Origin: Saltatorellus ferox
GTDB lineage: Bacteria; Planctomycetota; UBA1135; GCA-002686595
Length of the DNA stretch: 64,000 nt
Direction of reading: 5' to 3'
Assembly (NCBI GenBank): GCA_007751475.1
Contig: CP036434.1
Location: 6,825,524 to 6,889,523, forward strand
Shown here: one piece after another, positions 34,601 to 42,915 of the stretch
Numbering within the stretch: position 1 is the stretch's first letter
How the letters are laid out: the number at the start of each line of letters is the position of its first letter
Translations under genes and position numbers: made by a program
Notes under the pieces: model-generated
Seen by the model: the letters and a program-made list of their open reading frames with translations, nothing else
What the model was told of the DNA's origin: nothing
Database searches by the model: none

Positions 34601-34798
34601 GCGAAGCACCCGGTGCGGCAACAGCTGACCGAAACCGTTGCTCACCTCGTTCAGGAGTAGCTCTGTGGGCGGGTTCCCCGTCCCCGGGCCTGTGCCCCCT
34701 CCTGTGCTGCCGCCGTCGTCGCTGGAGCAGGAAGCCACGGCCAGGAGGGCGAGGAAAAGGAGCGTGCGGGGACTGACAAGAACGGAAGCATGTCGCAT
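31613..34798 (-). CDS. Large lipoprotein with Big_5-like Ig domains and a YVTN-like beta-propeller
   Basis: ATG 34798 gives 1061 residues with a lipobox (LALLAVASC) and a Ser/Gly/Thr-rich tether. The first third has Ig-like units of the bacterial Big_5/SwmB style (YLYASFSEAIDPLDV; PGNGDVDVPPDTHVRMEFTE). From about residue 700 a propeller appears, with repeats such as FLYVIDRPRSEVVVLNSNTM, DLLAVTDQLADAVTLIDIN and DLLVCNELGNSLSIISL, which match the YVTN type. It is probably surface-exposed or outer-membrane anchored and mediates binding. No enzyme motif was found. Its 3' end overlaps the phosphoesterase gene by 23 bp. Confidence 0.8.
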   Translation of the reverse strand: MRHASVLVSPRTLLFLALLAVASCSSDDGGSTGGGTGPGTGNPPTELLLNEVSNGFGQLLPHRVLRPGTADVVAIRSLADIRENVFRGNPILPTVTFPTAAITPDGTAGNHYLYASFSEAIDPLDVLTGTGNGLEGAITVTAIDSVTGATFEVPGRAFVGGQTVILESGQTTLQTWVTFDSGTGALVPNPAVPEAVGFPGVGSSLLNGETLVSSSTVVFVADDDADLATFDPFPGGVTIRFRASTALVAASGVPLREPLLASVTVGSDLQTPELQSTPPPVNAPLITPGNGDVDVPPDTHVRMEFTESVQPYSLGQIQGQGLPLPSSAVSLTAGPASGPITFPFTVRPVGPFDLTVYDLIPSFAFPGRGDEPLNCGGYSAVSVALAAGQVEDLSNRPDPASGGQSSGPNVNTRSVNTFFEIGEGVGIVNAPVAPDSIYVGRRGTIPGLSVLDLNGFGQSTGNPVSSTPYPLEGESRFPYDPNYLQNPTVRPLLTPGTCTIDGGSAGVFTLTLDSNLSSILAGAPTLSDVSDVHLAHALDAVFRNAPPPFGCASGGGNVCHLAGIKILSITTDPAAPSTIQPEVGALAGQFSPGYENLISWAPHPNPPRLTFPPLCLAPFLASSEPTSVDVLADGTGSNLLVPGNPFPDPVAETPPTGLLTLEQNQFFVGPSFGQTTSQLCRPFQIGQQLGHFLYVIDRPRSEVVVLNSNTMHVIGRIAVMDPVSMAVGPNLDLLAVTDQLADAVTLIDINPASAQFHEVIREVQVGNSPRGLAFEPTNEDLLVCNELGNSLSIISLGNLAVRKTVNLALDGPFELAVTPRMTAFSFQRDVYFSYLLDRAGACAVFESGPGGVNGWGFDTVIGTLPFQFQAPKAIQIDPLNLDASVYIAHEGPIDLSTGAPGSLGDGALSRLHLSSAQTGSVVLGQSSTPGLRDLVFEVAQSLGQGTGALSGIPVDLAFDNQRNLGGTRGPSSTFSAGVPIPGNHKATVRVETQIGSVPRNTSTPSFLFVAIPESLAPGGGVIDVLHLDVPGSPLFDTNPYADGVQSIPAPGVAVLSDYFRQ

Positions 34799-34959
34799 GG
34801 GAAGCAAAAGGCGAGCCAGGAGGCGAGGCCAGCGATGGCCCTGCATCGGGCCCGTGATCACCGGCGCGGGATGCGCCATCGTCCTACTAGCCATCGCTCA
34901 CTCAGAGGTTACGACCGACAGCGCCCCGGGACCTTTATTTCCCCTCGGGGCCGCCTCCA

Positions 34960-36435
34960 TCAACGCTCGCCGACTTCGAGATCCTCAGCCCCGTGGTCCA
35001 TTTCGAGTTTTAGGTCCACCACGAGCCGTTCGGCCCTCTTCGGCATCGAAGCGTGTTCCGTGGAATGCTCATGGACCTCGTTCGCATCCCATGGCGCCTG
35101 TCGCACCACGGGGATGAGGGAGGGGAAGAGGCCCGCTACGAGCAGGAGGATCGCCATCGGCAGCAGGGCCCAGCGCTCTCGGCCCAGAAGCGGCATGCCG
35201 TCCACTCGACCGTCGTAGGCGGGCGGGCCGAAGAGGAGCTTGAAGGCCAGCTGGACGGATGCGTAGCCCGTCACGGCCACGGCGATCGCGCCGATCACCA
35301 GCGTGTCGAGGTGACCCGAGACGTCCCCGTGGAGCACGAGGTCCACGGCCGCGAACGTCAGGGTGCCGGGAAGACCGCCGAGGGCCACCGCGAAGAACAG
35401 GACGAGGGCGCCGAGCTGGCGACTGTCCCGATAGAAGCCCGCGAAGCGCACGATCGGCAGACGGCCGTGCCTCGCGTGCAGCGCGAGCAGGGCCAGGGCG
35501 AGGCCGGTGCCCGCCAGGAGCGTCGCGGCCCACAGGAGTTCGCCGCCCACGGAGGCGCCGAGGTCCGATCCGATCAGGCCCGCCATCGCCACGGCGTTCA
35601 CCGTCGCGATCAGAAGCGCCAGCGCATGGGACGCCGACTTCTGGATCAGGACCATCGAGGCCGTCAAGAGCGCGCAGACGAAGAGCGCCAGCAGGGCGAC
35701 GTGGGTCTCCCCGTGCGAAGCGGAGCGGCTGAAGGCGCCGCCCACCACGCGAAGGAGTAGCGCCATCCCGCCGAAGGGCAGCGCGGACAGGATCCCGCGG
35801 CCCGTGAGGCCGTCGCAGAACGCCGCCCTCAGGGCGAGGGACCCGGGACCGACGCCGATCTGCAGCGCCACCCCGATCACCATCAGCATCGCGGCCACAC
35901 CGTCGATGCCCGCCGCCGCTTCGCCGAGCGGCCCGAACCACTGGTCGAACGGCAAGCGAAGGAGCCCGGCCACCACGAATCCGATGCCAATGAACCGAAC
36001 GAGCCCCTGGACGAGGCGCGCGCGGGGCGTCGTGGCGCGGATCGCCACCACGGCGATCAGGATGTCCAGGAGCACGATGGTGCCGAGCTGGTTGACGAGC
36101 AAGGAGACGAGCGCCAGCGCCGGCAGACCGAGGGACTGCGACACCGTCCGATGCCCCGACTCGTTGATCGGCATCCCGAGCACGAGCCCGAGCCCCATCG
36201 CCGCCAGCGTCGGCAGCATCGAATCCGTGGCGCTGTCGAGGAGCAGCAGCCCGCCGAAGGCGGAGTTGGTGCTGCCCTGGAGGTCGACGAACGCGCTGGC
36301 GATCGCGGCGACGAGCGCGAGCCCGCCGAGGGCCGCCCCCACCGAGCGCGATTCGCCGCGGGACGCATGCCGGCTCAGGACGGAGCCGAGCCCCATCAGG
36401 AACAGCGTCACGAGTGCAGGTGTGATGGAGTTCAT
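34960..36435 (-). CDS. Second proton-channel membrane subunit of the DAB-type operon (NuoM/N/MrpD-like)
   Basis: ATG 36435 overlaps the stop of the DabB-like gene. 491 residues with about 14 hydrophobic segments. The helices carry the features of complex I/Mrp antiporter subunits (PF00361): an internal TVSQSLGLPALALVSLLVNQ, SASHALALLIATVNAVAMAG, GFYRDSRQLGALVLFFAVAL and a C-terminal VHEHS segment. In dissolved-inorganic-carbon complexes a proton-conducting subunit of this kind couples ion flux to the DabA carbonic anhydrase-like subunit. Classical DAB systems have one such subunit (DabB); here a second follows in the same operon. It is the last gene of the operon. Confidence 0.7.
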   Translation of the reverse strand: MNSITPALVTLFLMGLGSVLSRHASRGESRSVGAALGGLALVAAIASAFVDLQGSTNSAFGGLLLLDSATDSMLPTLAAMGLGLVLGMPINESGHRTVSQSLGLPALALVSLLVNQLGTIVLLDILIAVVAIRATTPRARLVQGLVRFIGIGFVVAGLLRLPFDQWFGPLGEAAAGIDGVAAMLMVIGVALQIGVGPGSLALRAAFCDGLTGRGILSALPFGGMALLLRVVGGAFSRSASHGETHVALLALFVCALLTASMVLIQKSASHALALLIATVNAVAMAGLIGSDLGASVGGELLWAATLLAGTGLALALLALHARHGRLPIVRFAGFYRDSRQLGALVLFFAVALGGLPGTLTFAAVDLVLHGDVSGHLDTLVIGAIAVAVTGYASVQLAFKLLFGPPAYDGRVDGMPLLGRERWALLPMAILLLVAGLFPSLIPVVRQAPWDANEVHEHSTEHASMPKRAERLVVDLKLEMDHGAEDLEVGER

Positions 36436-37763
36436 GGCTGGGCCTCCTCGGCCTTCTTCGCTGCGCCCTCGGCGGGCACGCGCTGGATGCGGTCGTGCTG
36501 ATCCCCGGCGCCGAGCGCCGCCCGCATCCTCGCATCGAGACCGTCGACGAAGCGAAGCACGCTCCCGACCGGACGGAAGAAGAGCTGCTTGCCGAGGTCG
36601 TCGAGATGCCACTCGACCACGCTCTGGCGATAGACCCAGGGCGAAAGCTGGAACAGCTGAAAGCCCGGGCGCCTTGGCTTGGTCGTGAGGTCCTGGAGGA
36701 TCGACGGCGACCGCAGGAGCTGCCAGGTCCTCAGGATGCCGTGGCCCACGATGTGGACGAGGGCGAGGTTCGTGAAGCCGAGGCCCACTTCGACCCAGAT
36801 CAGGCCGACCTGGGACGCAGAGCCGTAGGCGAGCGCGGTCTTGATGTCCGCGCGCGTCCGCCCCACGAAGGCGGCGTAGACAGCGGTGAGTCCCCCGAGC
36901 ACCACGATCATCACCCGCGCCGCGGGAACCCGCTCCAGAAGCGGCATCGCGCGCAGCAGCAGGTACGGGGAAGCGTGGACCGAGAGTGCGCCGTAGAAGA
37001 TCGCGCTCGAAGGTGTCGGCCCCTCCATCGCCTTCGGGAGCCAGCCGGTGAACGGCAGGATCGCTCCCTTACCCATCGCTCCAAAGACGATGAGCAGCGC
37101 CACGAGCGTCAGCGTCGCGGGCGGCAGCGAGATCTCCCCGAGCCGCATGAACTCCGCCGAGTGCGCCGTGTGCTCCAGGATCGCCACCGCCAGGAACAGC
37201 CCGACGTCGGTGGCCCGATAGGTGGCGTAGGCCCGCAGGCCGTGGCGCGAGGGCCCGACGCGCTCGTTGTAGAACGCGATCAGGATCGCCGAGGTGATGC
37301 CCACGAACTCCCAGCCCGCGAAGAGCAGCGTGAGGCTGTGGGCCGTCACGATCAGCTCCATCCCGAGCGCGAAGAGCACCAAGAGGATGTAGAACCGGAA
37401 GAAGCCCGGGTCCCGGTGCAGGTAGCGCGCGGAGTAGGATCCCACGAGCGCGCTCAGGAGGAACGTCAGCACGAGCAGCACCAGCGTCGTCGGCGTGAGT
37501 TCCAGCGCCAGGTCGAAGTGGTAGCTCCGGAACGACAGCAGCGTTCCGATGTTCACCACCACCCGGGGCACGTGGAACGTCACGAAGGCAGCCGCGAGCG
37601 CGAGCGCGCCCACGAGGCCCACCGCGAAGATCGAGGAGGTCAGCTGGGTGATCCTCGCCTCGGGCAGCTCATCGCTCGCGAAGCGCGAGATCGTGAGCAG
37701 CACGAGGGCAAAGATCGGCGCGCCCAGGATGAGCAGCGCGAGGAATTCGACGAGGTCCGTCAC
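36432..37763 (-). CDS. dabB: DabB-like proton-conducting membrane subunit (NuoL family)
   Basis: A 443-residue polytopic protein from ATG 37763, overlapping the DabA stop (ATGA). The core has the PF00361 signature: RYLHRDPGFFRFYILLVLFA, LLFAGWEFVGITSAILIAFY, GAMGKGAILPFTGWLPKAME and TRADIKTALAYGSASQVGLI, including the lysines and glutamates of the proton path. A NuoL/DabB homologue immediately downstream of dabA is the defining pair of DAB inorganic-carbon pumps. It probably couples proton or cation movement to the unidirectional hydration of CO2 by DabA. It is somewhat shorter than many DabB proteins (~500 or more residues). Confidence 0.85.
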   Translation of the reverse strand: MTDLVEFLALLILGAPIFALVLLTISRFASDELPEARITQLTSSIFAVGLVGALALAAAFVTFHVPRVVVNIGTLLSFRSYHFDLALELTPTTLVLLVLTFLLSALVGSYSARYLHRDPGFFRFYILLVLFALGMELIVTAHSLTLLFAGWEFVGITSAILIAFYNERVGPSRHGLRAYATYRATDVGLFLAVAILEHTAHSAEFMRLGEISLPPATLTLVALLIVFGAMGKGAILPFTGWLPKAMEGPTPSSAIFYGALSVHASPYLLLRAMPLLERVPAARVMIVVLGGLTAVYAAFVGRTRADIKTALAYGSASQVGLIWVEVGLGFTNLALVHIVGHGILRTWQLLRSPSILQDLTTKPRRPGFQLFQLSPWVYRQSVVEWHLDDLGKQLFFRPVGSVLRFVDGLDARMRAALGAGDQHDRIQRVPAEGAAKKAEEAQP

Positions 37764-40630
37764 GGGGCCACCTCACGGGTCAGGGTCGTGACGCGCGCCG
37801 GACGCACGCAGCTTCGCCGGTTCTGGATGATGTCGCGGGAGCGCTGGAACGCGGGCAGATCCGCTGATTCCACCTCGTGCTTCTCGAAGCCGGTCGGGTG
37901 CAGGAAGTGGATCGTTCCGTCGTCCGGATCGAGCGTCGCCACGAGCACCCAGCGGTTCTCGACGAGGTCCACCAGCCCGGGGTGCGGCGCGACCGCCGCC
38001 TGCGCCGTCTCCGGCGTCGCCTCGATGATGAGGAGCAGCCGCATCGGCTCATGGATCTCGATCATCTGCTCGACGAGCCCGGTGCGCAGATCGCTCGCGG
38101 AGCCGTTCATCACGGAAAGGAGCCCCACGACGTTCTGGGGAAGCTTCGTGCCCGCGCCATAGACGTCGTTGTCCACGAAGGAGAAGAAGTACTCGAGGTT
38201 GATGCCGGCGCCGACGGGGCCGACGCTGGCGAGCAGCGCGCTCAGCTTCTCGCTCTTCGGATCCGAGGTCGGATCGTAGGACACGAGGAACGCGCGGCGA
38301 TCCAGGAACAGCCCGCGGGTCGCCGTTCGCCTTCCGACGATGCAGGAGGAGTTCGTCACGTGGTTGTACTCCGGCCGTGCCTGCGCGAGGTCCTCGGTCC
38401 GTCCGATCACGTGATCGAGCGAATCGGCCTCGGTGATATCGAGCGGCGCGGACATGAACTTCCGGCAGCGCTCGTGGGCGTCGCGCCGGGACGTCTCCAG
38501 AAGGTCCGCGCGCAGCCTGTCGAGCTGCTTGCGATGGGTCTCGGGGACCTCGTCGACGTCGAAGAGCTCGACGATATCGCCGGCCGTCTCGTGCACGGCC
38601 CCGAGGAAGTGCGTCGACTCGGGAATGTGGATGCCCTGGGCCGCAAGGAGCTTCCGAACGCCCGGCCGGTTGCACATGGCCGCGAACGCACGCGCGTTGG
38701 GTCCGCCGTTGCCGCCGGCGCACGCACCACAGTTGTAGCCCGCCGCGTGCGGGTTGTTGACGTTGTGGCTTCCGTGGCCGCAGGCCACCACCAGCGGCGC
38801 GAAGTCGTGGTCGAACCCCATGCTCGTCAGCGCCTCGCCCACGAGCTTGGCCATCTCTTCCTCGGTGTAGCCGAGCGGCAGGCCGAAGGCGGTCTCGCCA
38901 TCGTCCGTCCTGAGGAGCGTCAGCTTCGTCGGTGGCTTGCGGCGGCCGCGCCGGTTCTTTCCGCTCCACTCGGGGAAGAGCAGTCGATACGCCATCGGAG
39001 CGAGCGCCACCCAGCCGACCATGTTCTCGAGGGCGGAGCGAACGAGGCCGGAGTCGGCTCCCTGCGGAGCGAACGGGGAACCCGCGCTGGACGCCGAAGT
39101 CTCGCCGCGGGAAACCGGCAGCTCCCGCATCGCATGGGTCGGCTTCATCGCGCCCGGGCAGAGGGCGCGGGTGCTGGTTTCACCGAGGCCCTGGAAGCGG
39201 ATCGCCACGTTGTAGAAACCCGCGTAGCCGAAGGTTTCGTAGCCAGGATCGACCTCCTCGAGATGCCGGCGGAACGACTCCTCGCGGTCATCGATGCACA
39301 TGATGAGCTGCGTGTGCGGATCCTTCGCCGGCACCGTGTGCGCATGGTGAAGCGTGAGCCCGTCCAGCAGCTCCATCCGATAACGGCGCTCGTAGGCGAG
39401 CTGCCAGAGCCAGCGGGTCGTGTTGCCGCTCGCTTCCCGGCTGACGGCGTGCAGCTGAGCCAGCTCCGCGGTGCTCGCGTGCTCGATGGCATCCGCCGTG
39501 ATCCCGAGGCTCAGCGCCACGTGGAAGAACGGTGCGATCCGGCGGAAGCTGGCGTGGGAGTCGGCGCGAGTCGTCTCGAACTGCTGAAGCACCTTCAAGA
39601 GCGGCTTCGAGCCGACCTCGGTCGACAGCTTCTCCAGGGCGCCGCGCACAGCCGCACGCTCCAGCAGAAGCCTGACGGCGAGGAAGTCGATGAGCTTCGC
39701 CGGCGGAACCGAATCGGTGGGCGCGAGGTCCTTGCGCTTGTCGAGGCGCTCGAACATGCCGCCGAACCCGGGCATGCGAAGGAGCGTATCGACGACGAAT
39801 GCCTCGACGTCCGAACGATCGACGCCGATGTCCTCCAGCGACTCGACGACGCTGGCCGCCCCATCGACCTTCTCCTCCCGAAGGCGACGCGCTTCCTCGC
39901 GCAGCCACACCCCGCCGGGCCGTAGCCTCGTTCCCCACGTGTCCAGGAGCCCCAGCGTGCAGGCGAAGAACCCGTTCTCGCGATCGGGCATGGACCAGAC
40001 GGCCTGCCCCACGTCGAGGTACGCCAGCGCCCAGCGCACGAGCGTCGGCTCGACCGCACCGTCGAGGTCCATGTCGAGGCTCGCCAGCACTGGCACCGCC
40101 AGCCGCTTGCTCACCGGCGTCTCGTCCGCATCGTGACTCGCGACCGCGGTGCAGGCCGACCAGAGCGCCTTCAGCACGTGGACCGGGCGACCCGCGAGCC
40201 GCAGGCGCTCCTCCGACTGACGGTCGAGGCCGACGGGCAGCTCTTTCTCGTACAGCTGCTCCCGCAGGATCCACGCGCTCGCTTCCGGCTCGTGAACACC
40301 CGTCTCGGGGGCGAGCATGAGAAGCCGCAGCACCTCCCGACGACACATCGTGAGCCCCGGCATCCGCAGCGGCTGCGGCTCGACCTCCCGACGGATCACG
40401 TCATCGACGTCCCGATCGAGGATTCGACCAACCCGGTACGCGTCCCGGTAGAACGCCGCCGTGCACCAGGCACGAGCCCCCGTCAGCCGCGCGGCACTCT
40501 CGACGCCGACCCGGAAGTCCAGGCCCTCGAAGGAGTGCAGCGGGTTGTGGTGGATGAAGTTCGTGAGCGGGTTCTGGGTGGGCAGGATCTTCGTCGCCGC
40601 CTTCAGAGCCGTCGTGAGGGCCACGTTCAT
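37760..40630 (-). CDS. dabA: DabA-like inorganic-carbon accumulation protein (DUF2309/UPF0753)
   Basis: A 956-residue soluble or peripheral protein. The beta-carbonic-anhydrase-like zinc site is intact: C445 and D447 in MCIDDREESF, H619 in ACGHGSHNVNNP, and C634 in YNCGACAGGNGG. The 15-residue H-to-C spacing equals that of characterised DabA. The N-terminus HHNPLHSFEGLDF is also conserved in the family. DabA with DabB converts CO2 to bicarbonate vectorially at the cytoplasmic membrane. Its start overlaps the SulP stop (TAATG) and its stop overlaps dabB, so all are co-translated. The longer length relative to the usual ~800 residues lies mainly in the N-terminal half. Confidence 0.92.
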   Translation of the reverse strand: MNVALTTALKAATKILPTQNPLTNFIHHNPLHSFEGLDFRVGVESAARLTGARAWCTAAFYRDAYRVGRILDRDVDDVIRREVEPQPLRMPGLTMCRREVLRLLMLAPETGVHEPEASAWILREQLYEKELPVGLDRQSEERLRLAGRPVHVLKALWSACTAVASHDADETPVSKRLAVPVLASLDMDLDGAVEPTLVRWALAYLDVGQAVWSMPDRENGFFACTLGLLDTWGTRLRPGGVWLREEARRLREEKVDGAASVVESLEDIGVDRSDVEAFVVDTLLRMPGFGGMFERLDKRKDLAPTDSVPPAKLIDFLAVRLLLERAAVRGALEKLSTEVGSKPLLKVLQQFETTRADSHASFRRIAPFFHVALSLGITADAIEHASTAELAQLHAVSREASGNTTRWLWQLAYERRYRMELLDGLTLHHAHTVPAKDPHTQLIMCIDDREESFRRHLEEVDPGYETFGYAGFYNVAIRFQGLGETSTRALCPGAMKPTHAMRELPVSRGETSASSAGSPFAPQGADSGLVRSALENMVGWVALAPMAYRLLFPEWSGKNRRGRRKPPTKLTLLRTDDGETAFGLPLGYTEEEMAKLVGEALTSMGFDHDFAPLVVACGHGSHNVNNPHAAGYNCGACAGGNGGPNARAFAAMCNRPGVRKLLAAQGIHIPESTHFLGAVHETAGDIVELFDVDEVPETHRKQLDRLRADLLETSRRDAHERCRKFMSAPLDITEADSLDHVIGRTEDLAQARPEYNHVTNSSCIVGRRTATRGLFLDRRAFLVSYDPTSDPKSEKLSALLASVGPVGAGINLEYFFSFVDNDVYGAGTKLPQNVVGLLSVMNGSASDLRTGLVEQMIEIHEPMRLLLIIEATPETAQAAVAPHPGLVDLVENRWVLVATLDPDDGTIHFLHPTGFEKHEVESADLPAFQRSRDIIQNRRSCVRPARVTTLTREVAP

Positions 40631-42267
40631 TACGCTTTCCGCCTGACCGCATGCGGGTGCTCGGAGGAGGCCTTGAAGCCGTCGACGCCGACGATCTGAA
40701 GCGACGCGTCAGGCCATTCATCGGCCATCGTCTCCACGCGCGACAGGAACGTGTGGTCCACGAGCTTCACGTCGGAGAGATCGAGGATCACGCGATGGAT
40801 CTCGGAGTCGAGTGTGGCGAGACGCTTCCGGACCGCGAGAAGGTTCGTGAACGCGGCGGTTCCGTGCATCGTCAGCTTCAGCTCATCGCCCTCGCGCGTC
40901 TCCTCGCAGGTCGTCTTGAACAGCGAGCTGAACGAAGCGCCGCGAGCCAGGTGCAGGATCACCTTGAGGGCAATACCGGCGGCGACGCCGATCAGAAGGT
41001 CGGTCGCCAGCGTCACGACGAGCGTCGTACCGAAGAGCAGGAGCTGGTCGTTGCCGATGTCACGCGCATGGCGGAACTCAGCAGGCGACGCCAGACGCGC
41101 GCCGGTGTAGACCAGCATGGCACCGAGGGCCGCCAGCGGGATCATGTGGAGCAGACCCGGCGCGAGCGCGACGAACGCGAGAAGGAACATGCCGTGGCTG
41201 AAGTTGGCCCAGCCAGAGCGCGCGCCCGCGTCGACGTTGGCCTTACTTCGCACGATCTCGGAGATCATCGGAAGGCCTCCGATCATCGCCGAAACCAGGT
41301 TGCCGACGCCCGACGCGAAGAGGTCGCGGTTCAGGTTCGAGGGCTTGGCCTTCGGGTCCATCGCGTCCACGGCGATCACGCTGAGCGTCGACTCGATCGA
41401 GCCCACCAGCGCGAACATCGCGATGTACTTGATGGAGGCTCCGCTGAAGACCGCCGAGAAGTCGGGGAACGCGATGGCCTCGATGAGTGAACCGGGCAGG
41501 GTGACGAGGTACTCCGGACCGACGTGGTAGGAGTGCGCCAGCAGGGTGTAGTTGTGCTGATGCTCCAGGTCGAAGATGAGCGCAAGCGGCACGGTGAGCG
41601 CGAGAACGATCAGCGGCGCGGGGACGAGCTTGGCCCACTTGAACTTGAGGAGCGGCCAGAGGAAGAGAATGGCGAGCGCGACGCCCCCGAGGGCCAGGAT
41701 CTCCGGGTTCGCGTTCGCGATGCTGTGCGGGATCTCGGCGAGGAGGTGCAGCGGCTCCTTCCCCTCGGGCGTCACGCCGAGCACGGTGTGCGTCTGCTTC
41801 GAGATGATGATGACGCCGATGGCGGCCAGCATCCCGTGAACGACGGACGGCGACATCGCGATGCCCACGGTCGCCGCACGAACGAAGGAGAGCAGAATCT
41901 GGATCACGGCCGCGACCACGCCGACGGCGAGGGCGCGCTTGTAGCCGAGGACGACATCGCCGCCACCGAGTTCCTGGACGGCGCCGAGCGCGATCACGAT
42001 CAGGCCGGCGGCGGGGCCCTTGATCGTCAGGGGCGCGCTCCCCAGGAACGTCGCCAGAACGCCGCCCACGATGGCGGTCAGGATCCCCGCGACGGGCGGG
42101 AAGCTGCTCGCCATCGCGATCCCGAGACAGAGCGGAAGCGCGATGAGGAAGACGAGGAAGCCGGAGCGCAGATCAGCCTTGCTGAAAGCGCCGGGCCAGA
42201 GGGCGCTCGCGCCGGAAGCGCTCGGCGGGGAGACACTGGAGTCAGCGTCGTGGTTCGAATCGGACAT
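40630..42267 (-). CDS. SulP-family anion transporter with STAS domain (bicarbonate candidate)
   Basis: A 545-residue protein from ATG 42267. About twelve membrane helices include GFLVFLIALPLCLGIAMASS and APLTIKGPAAGLIVIALGAV, the latter the conserved SulP loop. A cytoplasmic STAS domain follows (LTMHGTAAFTNLLAVRKRL, VILDLSDVKLVDHTFLSRVE). SulP proteins move sulfate, bicarbonate or other anions. Being first in an operon with dabA and dabB, with a TAATG overlap to dabA, makes bicarbonate import the leading hypothesis. The charged, disordered N-terminus is rich in Ser and Asp. Confidence 0.9.
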   Translation of the reverse strand: MSDSNHDADSSVSPPSASGASALWPGAFSKADLRSGFLVFLIALPLCLGIAMASSFPPVAGILTAIVGGVLATFLGSAPLTIKGPAAGLIVIALGAVQELGGGDVVLGYKRALAVGVVAAVIQILLSFVRAATVGIAMSPSVVHGMLAAIGVIIISKQTHTVLGVTPEGKEPLHLLAEIPHSIANANPEILALGGVALAILFLWPLLKFKWAKLVPAPLIVLALTVPLALIFDLEHQHNYTLLAHSYHVGPEYLVTLPGSLIEAIAFPDFSAVFSGASIKYIAMFALVGSIESTLSVIAVDAMDPKAKPSNLNRDLFASGVGNLVSAMIGGLPMISEIVRSKANVDAGARSGWANFSHGMFLLAFVALAPGLLHMIPLAALGAMLVYTGARLASPAEFRHARDIGNDQLLLFGTTLVVTLATDLLIGVAAGIALKVILHLARGASFSSLFKTTCEETREGDELKLTMHGTAAFTNLLAVRKRLATLDSEIHRVILDLSDVKLVDHTFLSRVETMADEWPDASLQIVGVDGFKASSEHPHAVRRKA

Positions 42268-42445
42268 GGAATGGCCCCTTGGGGGCGGAAAGGAGGATCA
42301 CGCTCGTCCCTTCCCGGTGAGGCACTCGGCAAAACCGATGCACGTACCGCCAGTGGACGGTCAGATGAGGGAAAGGAGCACAAAGAAGCAGCTCATCGAA
42401 CTAGTCTCGCGCGCAGGAGTGGCGCAGTAGGGACCGGAAGCTGAG

Positions 42446-42835
42446 TCAGCGTGCGGGTGGGCCCCGTGCGTCGAGGCAACACCGGACCGCGCTCGGCGCG
42501 ATCCCCTCGCAGTCCTCCAGAGCCCGGCGAACCGCGGGCTGCAGTGACTCACCACCGGCGACTTCCACATCGCCAGACGCGACGTCATCGTCACGTTCCT
42601 CTTCTTCCTCGCTGGAGGCGTCGCGCCCTTCGAGCGGCGTCGCCGGATGACTTGGAGCGTCCAGCGAGCCGTCATCCAAGGCCACGGCAGCAATCTCCGA
42701 TCCGATGCCCGTCGCCTGCGGCGCGGCCGTTGAGGCCGTCATCGCGCCCAGGCACACCATCAAGGCGAGAGCGCAGCGGATGAAGAGCATCCGAAGTCTC
42801 ACCGGGCGGGCGGCGTGGGGAAGGGAGGCAGGCAT
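42446..42835 (-). CDS. Small secreted acidic hypothetical protein
   Basis: 129 residues from GTG/ATG near 42835, or 114 from ATG 42790. A signal peptide (LFIRCALALMVCLGAMTASTAAP) is followed by an acidic stretch with a run of Glu and Asp (SSEEEEERDDDVAS) and a C-terminal segment with paired cysteines (RALEDCEGIAPSAVRCCLDARG). No family is recognised. It lies upstream of the SulP gene on the same strand, separated by about 180 bp, so it may or may not be part of that transcript. Confidence 0.5.
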   Translation of the reverse strand: MPASLPHAARPVRLRMLFIRCALALMVCLGAMTASTAAPQATGIGSEIAAVALDDGSLDAPSHPATPLEGRDASSEEEEERDDDVASGDVEVAGGESLQPAVRRALEDCEGIAPSAVRCCLDARGPPAR

Positions 42836-42915
42836 GGGGTAGAACGTTCTACTCTCGTCGTCCCTTCGCGGTCAGAGTTATCGGAACTTACCGGAAAATA
42901 CGGGGCTGGTAATCT

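Noticed and set aside
34925..34965. Hairpin between the large lipoprotein and the DAB operon as a terminator
   Set aside because: The stem is asymmetric and is not followed by a T tract on the relevant strand.
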